64,000 bases of DNA. It comes from Sediminibacillus terrae (GTDB taxonomy: Bacteria > Bacillota > Bacilli > Bacillales > Amphibacillaceae). Below, one piece after another: positions 54,759-64,000 of the stretch. The DNA is taken from contig NZ_VZDQ01000021.1 in NCBI RefSeq assembly GCF_009602435.1, positions 186,001 through 250,000 of the forward strand. Direction: 5' to 3'. The notes beneath the pieces are model-generated. The model saw only the letters and a program-made list of their open reading frames with translations, was not told the origin of the DNA and did no database searches. Position 1 is the first letter of the stretch, and each line of letters opens with the position of its first letter. Made by a program: the position numbers and the translations under genes.

Positions 54759-55643
54759 ATGGCTGTAACTGCAAAAATGGTAAAAGAACTTCGTGAAAAA
54801 ACTGGTGCAGGAATGATGGACTGTAAGAAAGCTTTGCAAGAAACGGACGGCGATCTTGAAAAAGCGGTCGATTATCTTCGTGAAAAAGGTATTTCAAAGG
54901 CTGCCAAAAAAGCCGACCGAATTGCAGCAGAAGGTTCTGCCCACATTGAAGTGCAAGGCAACCAGGCTGTGATCCTTGAAGTGAACTGCGAAACCGACTT
55001 CGTCACCAAGAACGACCAGTTCAAGAATTTGCTCTCCGAGTTGGCGAAGCATCTGTTGGAGCAACAACCAGAATCCGTCGAAGCTGCTTTGGAACAAAAA
55101 CTTCACGGTGAAGGGGAAACTGTTCAGGAATATATCAATTCCAACATTGCCAAAATCGGAGAAAAGCTATCTCTTCGTCGTTTTACCCTAGCTGAAAAAA
55201 CAGATAACGATGCCTTCGGTGCTTACACGCATATGGGAGGAAGCATTGGTGTTTTAGTCGTTGCTGAAGGAACTACCGACGAAGCGGTTGCTAAAGATGT
55301 CGCGATGCATATTGCCGCAGTGAACCCTCGTTATGTTTCAAGAGACGAAGTTTCTGCTGAAGAAGTGGAAAAAGAACGCGAGGTATTGAAGACGCAAGCA
55401 TTGAACGAAGGAAAGCCAGAGCATATTGTCGAAAAAATGGTAGAAGGCCGTCTCGGAAAGTTTTTCGAAGAAATCTGCCTGCTTGAGCAAAGCTTTGTAA
55501 AAGATCCAGATCAAAAAGTGAAAAAATACGTTGAAGATAAAGGTGCTTCTGTCAAAGGATTCATCCGTTATCAAGTTGGCGAAGGCATGGAGAAGCGTGA
55601 AGACAACTTTGCCGAAGAGGTAATGAGCCAAGTGAAAAAATAA
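54759..55643 (+). CDS. tsf: Elongation factor Ts
   Basis: EF-Ts recycles EF-Tu-GDP. The 294-residue protein has the N-terminal UBA-like domain ([40 protein letters not shown]), the TDFVTKN core that inserts into EF-Tu, and a second core subdomain. AAGGAGG precedes the ATG at 54759. The in-frame ATG at 54627 is inside the repeat. Confidence 0.98.
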   Translation: MAVTAKMVKELREKTGAGMMDCKKALQETDGDLEKAVDYLREKGISKAAKKADRIAAEGSAHIEVQGNQAVILEVNCETDFVTKNDQFKNLLSELAKHLLEQQPESVEAALEQKLHGEGETVQEYINSNIAKIGEKLSLRRFTLAEKTDNDAFGAYTHMGGSIGVLVVAEGTTDEAVAKDVAMHIAAVNPRYVSRDEVSAEEVEKEREVLKTQALNEGKPEHIVEKMVEGRLGKFFEEICLLEQSFVKDPDQKVKKYVEDKGASVKGFIRYQVGEGMEKREDNFAEEVMSQVKK

Positions 55644-55658
55644 TGATGTAAGGGACGG

Positions 55659-55682
55659 GGGGACACTTAGTGTTCCCTCTTT
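55659..55682 (+). terminator. Terminator-like hairpin after tsf
   Basis: GGGGACAC/GTGTTCCC with a TTA loop and one G-U pair, followed by TCTTT. The T-run is weak. Confidence 0.55.
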
Positions 55683-55788
55683 CCGCATCGGATTGACAGA
55701 AACCAGTCTGCAACTTGCCCTGGGCGCTTGTTGCTTGTTTTCAGCGAACTTTCATTTTAAAATAAATACATATTACTGGAGGTAACCT

Positions 55789-56511
55789 ATGACTACAGCT
55801 CGCTACCGTAGAATTGTTTTGAAACTAAGCGGAGAAGCTCTCAGCGGTGAACAGGGATACGGAATCGAACCAAAAATCATCCAATCAATAGCAGATCAAG
55901 TGAAGGAAGTTGCAGAACTTGGCGTAGAAGTAGCTGTTGTTGTCGGAGGAGGCAACATCTGGAGAGGCAAAGTCGGCAGCGAGATGGGAATGGACCGCGC
56001 TAATGCCGATTACATGGGTATGTTGGCGACGGTGATGAATTCTCTTGCATTACAGGACAGCCTGGAGAATTTCGGAATCCCGACGCGTGTTCAAACCTCA
56101 ATTGAGATGAGGCAGGTGGCGGAACCGTATATTCGGAGAAAGGCTATTCGTCATCTTGAAAAAAAACGGGTAGTCATTTTTGCTGCTGGTACAGGCAATC
56201 CTTATTTCTCCACTGATACCACAGCTGCACTCAGAGCTGCCGAAGTGGAGGCAGATGTCATTTTGATGGCTAAAAACAACGTGGACGGAGTCTATACTGC
56301 CGATCCAAAGGTTGACCAAACGGCACGCAAATATGAAGAGCTCACTTATCTGGAAATTCTGAATGAGGGACTGGGAGTGATGGATTCGACAGCTTCCACT
56401 TTATGTATGGACAACGATATTCCGCTGCTGGTTTTTTCGATCATGGAAGAAGGGAATATCAAAAAAGCCGTGTTAGGTGAAAAAATCGGAACTATAATAA
56501 GGGGGAAATAA
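55789..56511 (+). CDS. pyrH: UMP kinase
   Basis: A 240-residue bacterial UMP kinase of the amino acid kinase fold: [62 protein letters not shown]. It makes UDP, supplying all pyrimidine nucleotides. TGGAGGT precedes the ATG. frr follows 1 base after its stop. Confidence 0.98.
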   Translation: MTTARYRRIVLKLSGEALSGEQGYGIEPKIIQSIADQVKEVAELGVEVAVVVGGGNIWRGKVGSEMGMDRANADYMGMLATVMNSLALQDSLENFGIPTRVQTSIEMRQVAEPYIRRKAIRHLEKKRVVIFAAGTGNPYFSTDTTAALRAAEVEADVILMAKNNVDGVYTADPKVDQTARKYEELTYLEILNEGLGVMDSTASTLCMDNDIPLLVFSIMEEGNIKKAVLGEKIGTIIRGK

Positions 56512-56512
56512 C

Positions 56513-57070
56513 ATGACTCAAGCTATTATCAAAGACACAAATGACAAAATGACACAAGCAGTACAAGCTTTTTCCAAAAACCTTGCAACTGTTCGGGCCG
56601 GGAGGGCGAATCCTTCTTTGTTGGACAGTGTCTATGTCGACTATTATGGAGCCAATACACCGCTCAACCAGCTTGCGACTGTTTCGGCTCCTGAAGCGCG
56701 CCTGCTGGTCATAACGCCTTTTGACAAATCTGCCACTGCAAATATCGAAAAAGGGATTCAAAAAGCAGATTTAGGTCTTTCACCTTCAAGTGATGGAAAT
56801 GTGATCCGCATTAATATTCCTGCTTTGACAGAAGAACGCCGCAAAGATTTAGTCAAGGTCGTAGGAAAGTATAGTGAAGAAGCAAAGGTTCAAGTCCGTA
56901 ATATCCGCCGTGACTCCAATGATCAACTGAAGAAGGCAGAAAAGAACGGGGATTTGACAGAAGACGATTTAAGGGACTTTCAAGATGATGTCCAGAAAGC
57001 TACTGACAAACATATCGCCGATATTGATTCCCTTGCCAAGGAAAAAGAAAAAGAAATTATGGAAGTTTGA
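56513..57070 (+). CDS. frr: Ribosome recycling factor
   Basis: RRF splits post-termination ribosomes with EF-G. The 185-residue protein has [17 protein letters not shown], the [18 protein letters not shown]-type hinge ([20 protein letters not shown]) and a C-terminal helix. AAGGGGGAA precedes the ATG. Probably cotranscribed with pyrH. Confidence 0.98.
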   Translation: MTQAIIKDTNDKMTQAVQAFSKNLATVRAGRANPSLLDSVYVDYYGANTPLNQLATVSAPEARLLVITPFDKSATANIEKGIQKADLGLSPSSDGNVIRINIPALTEERRKDLVKVVGKYSEEAKVQVRNIRRDSNDQLKKAEKNGDLTEDDLRDFQDDVQKATDKHIADIDSLAKEKEKEIMEV

Positions 57071-57102
57071 CCGCATAACATGTAAAATAATAAGTAGAAA
57101 AG

Positions 57103-57127
57103 ACCCTCTTTACTTAAGGGGGTTTTT
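57103..57127 (+). terminator. Terminator after frr
   Basis: An 8-base stem ACCCTCTT/AAGGGGGT (one G-U pair) with a 5-base loop, then TTTTT. It ends pyrH-frr. Confidence 0.75.
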
Positions 57128-57129
57128 GC

Positions 57130-57162
57130 ACGTTAAGGAAAATACAGCTAAACCCTTAGCGT
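57130..57162 (+). other. Hairpin in the uppS leader
   Basis: ACGTTAAGG (57130-57138) pairs with CCTTAGCGT (57154-57162) with one G-U pair, immediately after the frr terminator and about 55 bases before uppS. No T-run follows. Its purpose is unknown. Confidence 0.4.
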
Positions 57163-57217
57163 GATGCCCTGCCCGGTCAGAGCAAAAAGGAATGTAAGGC
57201 CATGATGGAGGATTACA

Positions 57218-57988
57218 ATGCCAATCAAACTTCCCTTTCTAAGCAAGAAAAAGAAATATAAACAAAATGAGCAACCCTCATTGAATAAAGACACGATGCC
57301 GAAACACGTAGCGATCATTATGGATGGCAATGGACGTTGGGCGAAAAAAAGAGGCATGCCCAGAGTTGCCGGTCATAAGGAAGGCATGAGTAATGTGAAG
57401 AAAATCGTGTCGGCTGCATCCGGCTATCATTTGGATGTATTGACCCTGTACGCTTTTTCCACAGAAAATTGGCGTCGCCCCAAAACAGAAGTCGATTACC
57501 TGATGAAACTGCCGATGGAATTTTTGAATACATATTTACCGGAACTCGTCGAGAAAAATGTCAAAGTACAAACAATCGGCAGGTTTGACGGTCTGCCAAA
57601 GCATACACGGGACGCAGTCCAAAAGGCAAAGGAGCAAACAAAGGACAATACTGGATTAATCTTGAATATAGCATTAAACTATGGTAGTAGAAATGAAATC
57701 ATGGAAGCGATGAAATGCTTCCTGGAAGAAGTCCAGGCAGGGAAAAAGTCAGTGGAAGACATCAGTGAAGATACTTTTTCCGAATACTTGCACACAAACA
57801 ATCTGCCGGATCCTGACCTGCTGATTCGCACCAGCGGCGAACAAAGGCTCAGTAATTTTCTATTGTGGCAGTCTGCGTATACAGAGTTATGGTTTACAGA
57901 TGTCCTGTGGCCGGATTTTGACGAGCAGCTGTTTGACAAAGCTTTGAGTGACTATCAAAAGAGAAAACGCCGCTATGGTGGGATATAA
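57218..57988 (+). CDS. uppS: Undecaprenyl diphosphate synthase (isoprenyl transferase)
   Basis: UppS makes the C55 lipid carrier for wall polymers. The 256-residue protein has an extra basic N-terminus (K-rich, about 1-28), then IMDGNGRWAKKRG with catalytic Asp36, FSTENWRRP and LLIRTSGEQRLSNFLLWQ. GGAGG lies before the ATG. cdsA and dxr follow in the same transcript. Confidence 0.97.
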   Translation: MPIKLPFLSKKKKYKQNEQPSLNKDTMPKHVAIIMDGNGRWAKKRGMPRVAGHKEGMSNVKKIVSAASGYHLDVLTLYAFSTENWRRPKTEVDYLMKLPMEFLNTYLPELVEKNVKVQTIGRFDGLPKHTRDAVQKAKEQTKDNTGLILNIALNYGSRNEIMEAMKCFLEEVQAGKKSVEDISEDTFSEYLHTNNLPDPDLLIRTSGEQRLSNFLLWQSAYTELWFTDVLWPDFDEQLFDKALSDYQKRKRRYGGI

Positions 57989-58003
57989 GGTGATGAGAGA
58001 TAA

Positions 58004-58795
58004 ATGAAATTAAGAATAATTACCGCTTTGGTTGCAATCGTATTGTTTTTTCCCATTGTTTTTTATGGAGGATGGGGATTCAAGGCACTTGTGTATTTGA
58101 TTGCAACCATCGGCCTTCTGGAACTGATTAAAATGAGAATGACCATAAACTATGTAGTGCCCTTTGCGATTACCATTTTGCTTTTATGGGGACTGCTAAT
58201 CCCTGTAACCGGACAGGAACTCATGGATGTATTGTCCACTACCAAAGCTGAAATAACGCTGATAGGCGTCCTGCTTCTATTGTCATATACCGTATTGGTC
58301 AAAAATAAATTCACATTCGAAGATGCAGGGTTCTTAGTGTTATCGGCCATTTATATTGGTACAGGCTTTTATTATTTCATGAATGCAAGAGATGCAGGTG
58401 CAGTTTTTATCTTTTATGGCATCATCGTTGTGTTGGCTACCGATACAGGGGCGTATTTTTTTGGACGAGCCTTTGGAAAGAAAAAACTTTGGCCGCAAAT
58501 CAGCCCGAATAAAACAGTGGAAGGTGCAATCGGGGGAGTTTTGCTCGCTTGTGTCATCGCCGTTCTTTTCGACTGGTTGTTCCCGCTCCCACATTCTTTA
58601 CCCATCATCATTTTGGTGACCATCATAGCGTCGGCAGCAGGTCAGATCGGAGACTTGGTCGAATCAGCTTTTAAAAGGCATTACGATGTGAAGGATTCTG
58701 GAAAAATCCTTCCGGGACACGGTGGGATACTCGACCGGTTCGATAGCTGGCTGTTTATTTTCCCTGTATTGCATTTCATTCATTTTATTTCCTGA
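58004..58795 (+). CDS. cdsA: Phosphatidate cytidylyltransferase CdsA
   Basis: CdsA makes CDP-diacylglycerol, the precursor of all phospholipids. The 263-residue membrane protein has about seven helices and the signature KDSGKILPGHGGILDRFDS near the C-terminus, together with TDTGAYFFGRAFGKKKL. AAGGTGATGAGAG precedes the ATG. Confidence 0.97.
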   Translation: MKLRIITALVAIVLFFPIVFYGGWGFKALVYLIATIGLLELIKMRMTINYVVPFAITILLLWGLLIPVTGQELMDVLSTTKAEITLIGVLLLLSYTVLVKNKFTFEDAGFLVLSAIYIGTGFYYFMNARDAGAVFIFYGIIVVLATDTGAYFFGRAFGKKKLWPQISPNKTVEGAIGGVLLACVIAVLFDWLFPLPHSLPIIILVTIIASAAGQIGDLVESAFKRHYDVKDSGKILPGHGGILDRFDSWLFIFPVLHFIHFIS

Positions 58796-58822
58796 CCAGG
58801 AATAGATATAGGAGCGTGTCAC

Positions 58823-59968
58823 ATGAAAAATATAACACTTTTAGGGGCAACTGGCTCCATTGGAATCCAGACCCTTGATGTTATCAGGGACCACCCTGAT
58901 GCCTTTTCCTTGTTTGCGATGGGATTTGGTGAAAACATTGATAAGGCTATACCGATTATTAAAGAGTTCAATCCGCGAATCGTAGTGGTCGGGACCGACA
59001 ACACAAAACGGAGATTGCAAGATATCTTCCCCGAGCTCGAGGTGGTAGCCGGGAAAGAGGGATTAGTAACGATAAGCACGGCAGATGAAACGGATATCGT
59101 CGTCAACGCCGTTATGGGAAGTGTTGGATTGCAGGCTACATTGCAAGCGATTGAGCATCGTAAACAAATAGCTTTGGCCAATAAAGAAACATTGGTCACG
59201 GCAGGACATCTTGTCATGGAGAAAGCCGAACAATATGGTGTGCGGCTTCTTCCGGTGGACAGTGAACATTCGGCGATTTTTCAATGTTTGAACGGAGAGA
59301 ACGAAAAGCAGTTGAATCGGCTTATCTTAACTGCATCAGGCGGAAGTTTCCGCGACAAAACGCGGGAAGACTTAGTCGGGGTTACGAGGGAAGACGCACT
59401 AAAACATCCCAATTGGAATATGGGAGCAAAAATCACCATTGACTCGGCAACCATGATGAATAAAGGGCTGGAGGTCATTGAAGCCCACTGGTTGTTCGAT
59501 GTACCCTACGATAAAATAGATGTTATCATGCATAAAGAAAGTGTCATCCATTCGATGGTTGAATTTGCTGATAATAGTGTGATTGCTCAATTAGGCACTC
59601 CGGACATGCGCGTCCCGATTCAATATGCACTGAATTATCCTGACAGGCTTGAATTATCAGGGACAAAAAGGTTAGACTTAATTGAAGTAGGAAAGCTGCA
59701 TTTTTCAGAAATGGATCAGAATAGGTTCCCCTGCTTGAAAATGGCTTATGAAGCCGGTAAAGAAGGAGGAACGATGACCACCGTCCTAAATGCAGCAAAT
59801 GAAGCTGCAGTACAGTTGTTTTTGCAAGATCAAATATCTTTTTTGCAAATAGAAGAGTTGATCAAAAGAGCACTGGATGCACATCAATCCATTAAACAGC
59901 CTGATTTGCAGACTATTTTGGAAGTGGATAGCCAGACAAGATCACAGGTGTTATCCTATTTAGATTAA
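58823..59968 (+). CDS. dxr: 1-deoxy-D-xylulose 5-phosphate reductoisomerase
   Basis: Dxr catalyses the first committed step of the MEP isoprenoid pathway. The 381-residue protein has an NADPH-binding [10 protein letters not shown] start, [20 protein letters not shown] (metal-binding D and E), TASGGSF and the [20 protein letters not shown] segment. Its product feeds UppS, encoded in the same run. AGGAGC precedes the ATG. Confidence 0.97.
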   Translation: MKNITLLGATGSIGIQTLDVIRDHPDAFSLFAMGFGENIDKAIPIIKEFNPRIVVVGTDNTKRRLQDIFPELEVVAGKEGLVTISTADETDIVVNAVMGSVGLQATLQAIEHRKQIALANKETLVTAGHLVMEKAEQYGVRLLPVDSEHSAIFQCLNGENEKQLNRLILTASGGSFRDKTREDLVGVTREDALKHPNWNMGAKITIDSATMMNKGLEVIEAHWLFDVPYDKIDVIMHKESVIHSMVEFADNSVIAQLGTPDMRVPIQYALNYPDRLELSGTKRLDLIEVGKLHFSEMDQNRFPCLKMAYEAGKEGGTMTTVLNAANEAAVQLFLQDQISFLQIEELIKRALDAHQSIKQPDLQTILEVDSQTRSQVLSYLD

Positions 59969-59983
59969 AGGAAGGTGCATCAG

Positions 59984-61240
59984 TTGAATACTATTATTGC
60001 ATTCATTCTAATGTTTGGCCTGCTTGTGTTCGTTCATGAGTTTGGACATTTTATTTTCGCCAAACGGGCAGGAATGCTTGTTAGGGAATTCGCCATAGGG
60101 TTCGGTCCTAAAATTTTTTCAAATAAAAAGAACGAAACCCTCTATACCATCCGGCTGCTGCCGATCGGTGGTTATGTCCGTGTAGCAGGCGAAGACCCGG
60201 AAATCATAGAATTGAAGCCGGGTCAGCATATAGGATTAGAGTTCAATCCTGGGGGAACGGTAAGCAAAATCATTGTAAACAACAAGTCCAAGCACCCGGA
60301 TGCCAGAGTGATTGAAGTAGAGCATGCGGACTTGGATCATCGGCTTATCATCGAAGGTTATGAAGTCGACGAAGAGGAAAAACTGTCTTTTTCGATTGAT
60401 CCAAAAGCTGGTTTCGTGATGGACGAGGTGGAAACACAAATCGCGCCATATGACAGACAATTTGCTTCAAAGACGAAATTGCAGCGGGCGATGCAGCTAT
60501 TTGCCGGTCCGATGATGAATTTTCTGCTTGCTGCCGTCATTTTTTTCTTGCTGGGAATGTTGAACGGTGTGCCTGCCGATCGGGCTATTATCGGCAATGT
60601 TGTATCCGACAGTCCGGCTGAGGAAGCAGGCTTTCAAAATGGAGACGAGGTCATCCGTATCGGGGATACGTCTATATCTACCTGGGAAGAGTTCACAGAA
60701 ATCGTTCGGGCTCACCCGGAAGAAGAACTGGACATGACGGTGGAAAGAGACAATGAGCAAGTAGATGTCCAGGTAGTACCGAAGAGCAATGTGGCTCAGG
60801 ACCAAGAAATTGGCCAGATCGGGGTCCAGGCTGCTACGGAAAAATCAGTATTAAAGGCAATTCCATACAGTATCAATCAGACGTACGAGTGGATAAAACT
60901 GATTCTTGTAAATCTAAGTATGCTTGTTACCGGACAGTTTTCTCTCGACATGCTGTCTGGTCCGGTAGGCATCTATGATGCCACCGATCAAGTAGTCCAA
61001 ACAGGGATGCTCAATTTGCTGATGTGGACATCGGCTTTAAGCATCAACCTTGGGATCATTAATCTTTTGCCCTTGCCTGCTCTTGACGGAGGTAGGCTGC
61101 TGTTTGTCGGAATCGAGGCGGTCAGAGGTAAACCGATAGATCCGCAAAAAGAAGGCGTTGTCCACTTTATCGGTTTTGCATTGTTAATGCTGCTCATGAT
61201 AGTGGTAACTTGGAATGATATTCAGCGGTTGTTCTTGTGA
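59984..61240 (+). CDS. rasP: Intramembrane zinc metalloprotease RasP (site-2 protease)
   Basis: RasP cleaves membrane anti-sigma factors such as RsiW, and FtsL. The 418-residue protein has the zinc motif HEFGH at 18-22 in the first membrane helix, an LDGGR motif (NLLPLPALDGGRLL) in a late helix and a PDZ domain (about 195-270). TTG at 59984 is chosen because GGAAGGT gives 7-base spacing; the GTG at 59975 overlaps it. Confidence 0.96.
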   Translation: MNTIIAFILMFGLLVFVHEFGHFIFAKRAGMLVREFAIGFGPKIFSNKKNETLYTIRLLPIGGYVRVAGEDPEIIELKPGQHIGLEFNPGGTVSKIIVNNKSKHPDARVIEVEHADLDHRLIIEGYEVDEEEKLSFSIDPKAGFVMDEVETQIAPYDRQFASKTKLQRAMQLFAGPMMNFLLAAVIFFLLGMLNGVPADRAIIGNVVSDSPAEEAGFQNGDEVIRIGDTSISTWEEFTEIVRAHPEEELDMTVERDNEQVDVQVVPKSNVAQDQEIGQIGVQAATEKSVLKAIPYSINQTYEWIKLILVNLSMLVTGQFSLDMLSGPVGIYDATDQVVQTGMLNLLMWTSALSINLGIINLLPLPALDGGRLLFVGIEAVRGKPIDPQKEGVVHFIGFALLMLLMIVVTWNDIQRLFL

Positions 61241-61331
61241 TAGCACGATTTGACTATCTTTCGAAAAGCGTGCTTTTCCGTAGTCTTCTACGGCGATTTG
61301 TTTATTGAACGAATCCACCATTTTTTGAAAG

Positions 61332-61360
61332 CCAGCCTTTCCGTAAAGGCTGGTCTTTCG
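61332..61360 (+). terminator. Terminator-like hairpin between rasP and proS
   Basis: CCAGCCTTT/AAAGGCTGG, perfect 9 bases with a CCGT loop, followed by TCTTT. A weaker GCACG..CGTGC pair followed by TTTT lies just after the rasP stop (61243-61276). Confidence 0.65.
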
Positions 61361-61410
61361 GAGTTGGTTAGGTTTTTATTATGACGGAAGAAAATTGAGG
61401 TGACATACAT

Positions 61411-63108
61411 ATGAGACAAAGTAACATGCTGATTCCGACACTTAAAGAAGTCCCCGCTGATGCGGAAATCAAAAGCCATCAATTGTTGGTCCGCGGAGGG
61501 TTCATACGTCAAATAGCTTCAGGGGTGTACAGCTTTTTGCCAATGGGCCAACGAGTGCTTCGCAAGGTAGAAACAATCATAAGACAAGAAATGGATAACA
61601 TCGGTGCCAATGAAATGATCATGCCTTCGATGCAGCCCGCTGAACTTTGGAAAGAAACAGGAAGATGGAATAATTTTGGCCCGGAGTTAATGCGGTTGAA
61701 TGATCGTCACGACCGGGAATTCGCTTTGGGCGCGACACATGAAGAAGTCATAACAAGTCTCATCAGGGATGAGGTGAAGAGTTATAAACGGCTCCCGTTA
61801 ACCGTTTATCAAATTCAAACGAAATTCAGAGATGAAAAACGTCCTCGATTCGGATTGATGAGAGGCAGAGAATTTGTCATGAAGGATGCCTATTCGTTTC
61901 ATGATTCCTTCGATAGCCTTGACCAGGTATATGACAAGATGTACCGAGCGTACGAGAATATATTCCGTCGGTGCGGGTTGAATTTCCGGGCTGTAATCGC
62001 TGATTCGGGAGCAATGGGTGGCAAAGACACACATGAATTCATGGTATTGTCAGAAGTGGGCGAGGATACAATCGCCTATTCAGACACCTCCGAATATGCT
62101 GCCAACATCGAAATGGCTCCTGTCATCACGCCACACCAAACGGAACAGGATGAATTAAAAGATTTGCAGGAAGTAGCAACTCCAGGTAAAAAAACGATGC
62201 AGGAAGTAGCCGACTTTCTAGAACATCCGCTTGATAAAGGACTTAAGGCATTGATGTTCAAAGTCGACGGAAATTTGGTATTGGTTGTTACCAGGGGTGA
62301 TCATGAAGTAAATGACATTAAGTTAAAGAACCTATACAAAGCTGAGACAGTCGAACTTGCGACAGAAGAAGAAACAAAAGCTGCTCTTGGTGCCGGGTTT
62401 GGATCATTGGGACCGGTCGGGGTGCCGGACGATGTGGATGTTGTCGCCGACCAGGCGGTAAAAAGTGCCGTCAATGTTACCTGTGGGGCAAATAAAGATG
62501 GATATCACTATCTCAATGTCAATCCGGACCGCGACTTTAAAGTTGACACCTATGCCGACCTTCGTTTTATTCAACAAGGCGATCCTTCCCCTGATGGCAA
62601 GGGAACCATCCAATTCGCTCGCGGAATCGAGGTGGGACACGTTTTTAAACTGGGAAGTATCTATGCCGAACGAATGGGCGCTACGGTGTTGGATGAACAG
62701 GGGAAAGCCAAAACGATGAATATGGGCTGCTATGGTATTGGCGTGTCTCGCACAGTTGCTGCCATAGTAGAACAGTATCATGATGATAGAGGCATTACCT
62801 GGCCGGCCCATTTAGCTCCATTCCAAGTGCATCTGCTGGCTTTGAATATGAAAAAAACGGAGCAAAAGCTATTGGCCGAAAAAATATACGATTCCTTGAA
62901 GACGGCCGGAGTTGAAGTGCTCTTTGATGATCGTGCGGAAAGGGCGGGCGTCAAATTTGCCGATAGTGATTTAATTGGTGTTCCCCTCAGGATAACTGTA
63001 GGTAAGCGTGCTGGAGAAGGATATGTAGAACTTAAACAACGGGCTACAGGAGAACAAACAGAAATTCATGAGTCGGAATTGTCGGGACAATTGAATAACT
63101 TGGTCTGA
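61411..63108 (+). CDS. proS: Prolyl-tRNA synthetase (bacterial type)
   Basis: A 565-residue class II synthetase with motifs 1-3 ([42 protein letters not shown] in parts; [10 protein letters not shown]), an editing INS domain (about 225-400) and the anticodon-binding domain at the end. GAGGTGA precedes the ATG. I see no T-box leader upstream. Confidence 0.98.
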   Translation: MRQSNMLIPTLKEVPADAEIKSHQLLVRGGFIRQIASGVYSFLPMGQRVLRKVETIIRQEMDNIGANEMIMPSMQPAELWKETGRWNNFGPELMRLNDRHDREFALGATHEEVITSLIRDEVKSYKRLPLTVYQIQTKFRDEKRPRFGLMRGREFVMKDAYSFHDSFDSLDQVYDKMYRAYENIFRRCGLNFRAVIADSGAMGGKDTHEFMVLSEVGEDTIAYSDTSEYAANIEMAPVITPHQTEQDELKDLQEVATPGKKTMQEVADFLEHPLDKGLKALMFKVDGNLVLVVTRGDHEVNDIKLKNLYKAETVELATEEETKAALGAGFGSLGPVGVPDDVDVVADQAVKSAVNVTCGANKDGYHYLNVNPDRDFKVDTYADLRFIQQGDPSPDGKGTIQFARGIEVGHVFKLGSIYAERMGATVLDEQGKAKTMNMGCYGIGVSRTVAAIVEQYHDDRGITWPAHLAPFQVHLLALNMKKTEQKLLAEKIYDSLKTAGVEVLFDDRAERAGVKFADSDLIGVPLRITVGKRAGEGYVELKQRATGEQTEIHESELSGQLNNLV

Positions 63109-63117
63109 TTGGCAATC

Positions 63118-63152
63118 AAAACCCTTGTCTGTTTTCTAATGACAAGGGTTTT
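63118..63152 (+). terminator. Terminator after proS
   Basis: A perfect 12-base stem AAAACCCTTGTC/GACAAGGGTTTT with an 11-base loop. The T-tract is the 3' arm of the stem itself. Confidence 0.75.
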
Positions 63153-63184
63153 CTAAAGTAGTAAAATTGTAAAATAAGAGCTTT

Positions 63185-63228
63185 TTCAGCCTGCATGCAG
63201 GTCGGAGAAGACGGGCCATGCTGCTGAA
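63185..63228 (+). other. Folded leader element upstream of polC
   Basis: TTCAGC/GCTGAA and GCATG/CATGC stack into one 11-base stem with a small bulge; GTC/GAC pairs inside the loop. The same place contains the 12-base perfect palindrome CCTGCATGCAGG (63190-63201). It ends about 23 bases before the polC ribosome site. Confidence 0.5.
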
Positions 63229-63263
63229 TCAAATTAGATGGTCGCAAATGGGGAGGAAGAAAA

Positions 63264-64000
63264 ATGGACATATCAGGTAAAGAAAAGCTTGGTTTACTGT
63301 TGAAGCAAATCGATATGCCCGACGAGTTAATCCAACAGCATTTTCAGGATGGTTATCTAGCTAAATTGGAAGTCCATACAAAGCAAAAGCAATGGCATTT
63401 TCATATAAATGTACCACGAATTTTACCACCTTCTGTCTATCAGTTGTTCACCGCAAAATTGCAGGAAGCTTTTTCTCAAATTGCAGCGATCAAATGGACG
63501 ATTTATGCAGAAAACAAAGCTTTGTCAGATACTGATGTTTGTACTTACTGGAAACATTTTGTTCATTCACTTACAGATTTATCCCCGGCTTACCGGGACC
63601 TGGTTCATGAACAAGTGCCAAAAGTGAACGGTAATAAGATTATGTTAACTTCGCGGAATGAAGCAGAAGCCAACGCCCTTCGAAAAAGATTGGAGCCCGG
63701 CTTCCAAGGATACTGTCAAACAATCGGAGCAATGAATTATTTTTTGACGGTCGAAGTCGGAGACGAACAGGAGAACATACAAAAATTCAGAGAACAAAAA
63801 GCAAAGGAAGATCAGCAGCTTGTTCAGAAGGCTGTGAAGGACAAGCAGGAAAGAGAGAAGCAAAAAGCCGAAGGTGCCTTTGAAGGACCGCTGACCATCG
63901 GTTACAGAATCCAGGATGAAATCGTTCCGATGGAAAATATCGTGGAAGAAGAGCGGAAAATGGCAGTGCAGGGGTATGTGTTCAGTTCTGAAGTCAGAGA
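63264..64000 (+). CDS. polC: DNA polymerase III alpha subunit PolC, N-terminal part (3' end outside window)
   Basis: The first 245 codons of the Gram-positive replicative polymerase PolC. The visible part covers the N-terminal domain (about 1-200, with a charged K/E/Q helix near 175-210) and the start of the OB domain (GYRIQDEIVPMENI..). The exonuclease and polymerase domains lie beyond the window. GGGAGGAAG precedes the ATG at 63264. Its place after proS is the B. subtilis order. Confidence 0.93.
   Translation, partial: MDISGKEKLGLLLKQIDMPDELIQQHFQDGYLAKLEVHTKQKQWHFHINVPRILPPSVYQLFTAKLQEAFSQIAAIKWTIYAENKALSDTDVCTYWKHFVHSLTDLSPAYRDLVHEQVPKVNGNKIMLTSRNEAEANALRKRLEPGFQGYCQTIGAMNYFLTVEVGDEQENIQKFREQKAKEDQQLVQKAVKDKQEREKQKAEGAFEGPLTIGYRIQDEIVPMENIVEEERKMAVQGYVFSSEVR

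Noticed and set aside
61241-61410. T-box riboswitch before proS
   Set aside because: The gap is too short and I see neither the conserved T-box core nor a specifier stem, only ordinary terminator hairpins.
1-64000. CRISPR array, tRNA, rRNA, insertion sequence or prophage
   Set aside because: No regularly spaced repeats, cloverleaf sequences, transposase or phage genes were seen. The window is conserved core genome throughout.

Overview
The window is a chromosomal core segment of a low-to-moderate GC, Gram-positive member of the Bacillaceae. The gene order follows the Bacillus subtilis block rnc-smc-ftsY-ffh-rpsP-trmD-rplS-ylqF-rnhB-sucCD-dprA-topA-xerC-hslVU-codY, then the fla/che operon, then rpsB-tsf-pyrH-frr-uppS-cdsA-dxr-rasP-proS-polC. 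The sequence alone does not settle the genus. Marine or halotolerant bacilli (Oceanobacillus/Virgibacillus/Halobacillus-like) are a reasonable guess, because of acidic linkers, a missing trmFO and a lepB paralogue next to rplS. I see no rRNA, tRNA, insertion sequence, prophage or CRISPR array. Almost every gene is on the plus strand.

Region 1 (1-20.4 kb) holds RNA processing, chromosome organisation, protein targeting and central metabolism. It runs from the end of rnc, a minus-strand DUF1128 gene, smc, the SRP genes ftsY-ylxM-ffh, the rpsP-khpA unit, ylqD-rimM-trmD, rplS with a structured leader, lepB, rbgA and rnhB to the ylqG-ylqH pair (FliK-like and FlhB-tail-like). sucCD, dprA and topA follow. 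Terminators and sigma-A-type promoters split this part into several transcription units.

Region 2 (20.4-25.2 kb) has a 550-base stretch without a clear gene, a small unrecognised acidic protein where trmFO sits in B. subtilis, and the xerC-hslV-hslU-codY operon, which ends in a strong terminator.

Region 3 (25.2-52.6 kb) is the complete fla/che operon from flgB to sigD, preceded by a 702-base leader. It encodes the basal body and rod (flgB, flgC, fliE, fliF), switch (fliG, fliM, fliY), export apparatus (fliH, fliI, fliJ, fliO, fliP, fliQ, fliR, flhB, flhA), hook and cap (fliK, flgD, flgE), placement GTPases (flhF, flhG), chemotaxis (cheY, cheB, cheA, cheW, cheC, cheD) and the flagellar sigma factor. 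A terminator-like hairpin lies between fliE and fliF, and another overlaps the sigD stop codon.

Region 4 (52.6-64 kb) has a small conserved post-sigD gene and swrB, then rpsB, tsf, pyrH and frr, then envelope and isoprenoid genes (uppS, cdsA, dxr, rasP), proS and the start of polC. The tsf leader carries what looks like an interspersed palindromic repeat of the kind scattered through Bacillaceae genomes.

The least ordinary observations are the FliK-like/FlhB-tail-like pair outside the flagellar operon, an RbgA whose G4 motif lacks its asparagine, an HslV with no residue-2 serine, a probable CTG start for flhB, a 16-codon upstream frame overlapping swrD, and terminator-like or folded elements inside operons. 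I did not find a wholly new multi-gene system. The ylqG-ylqH pair is the best candidate for unexplained biology.
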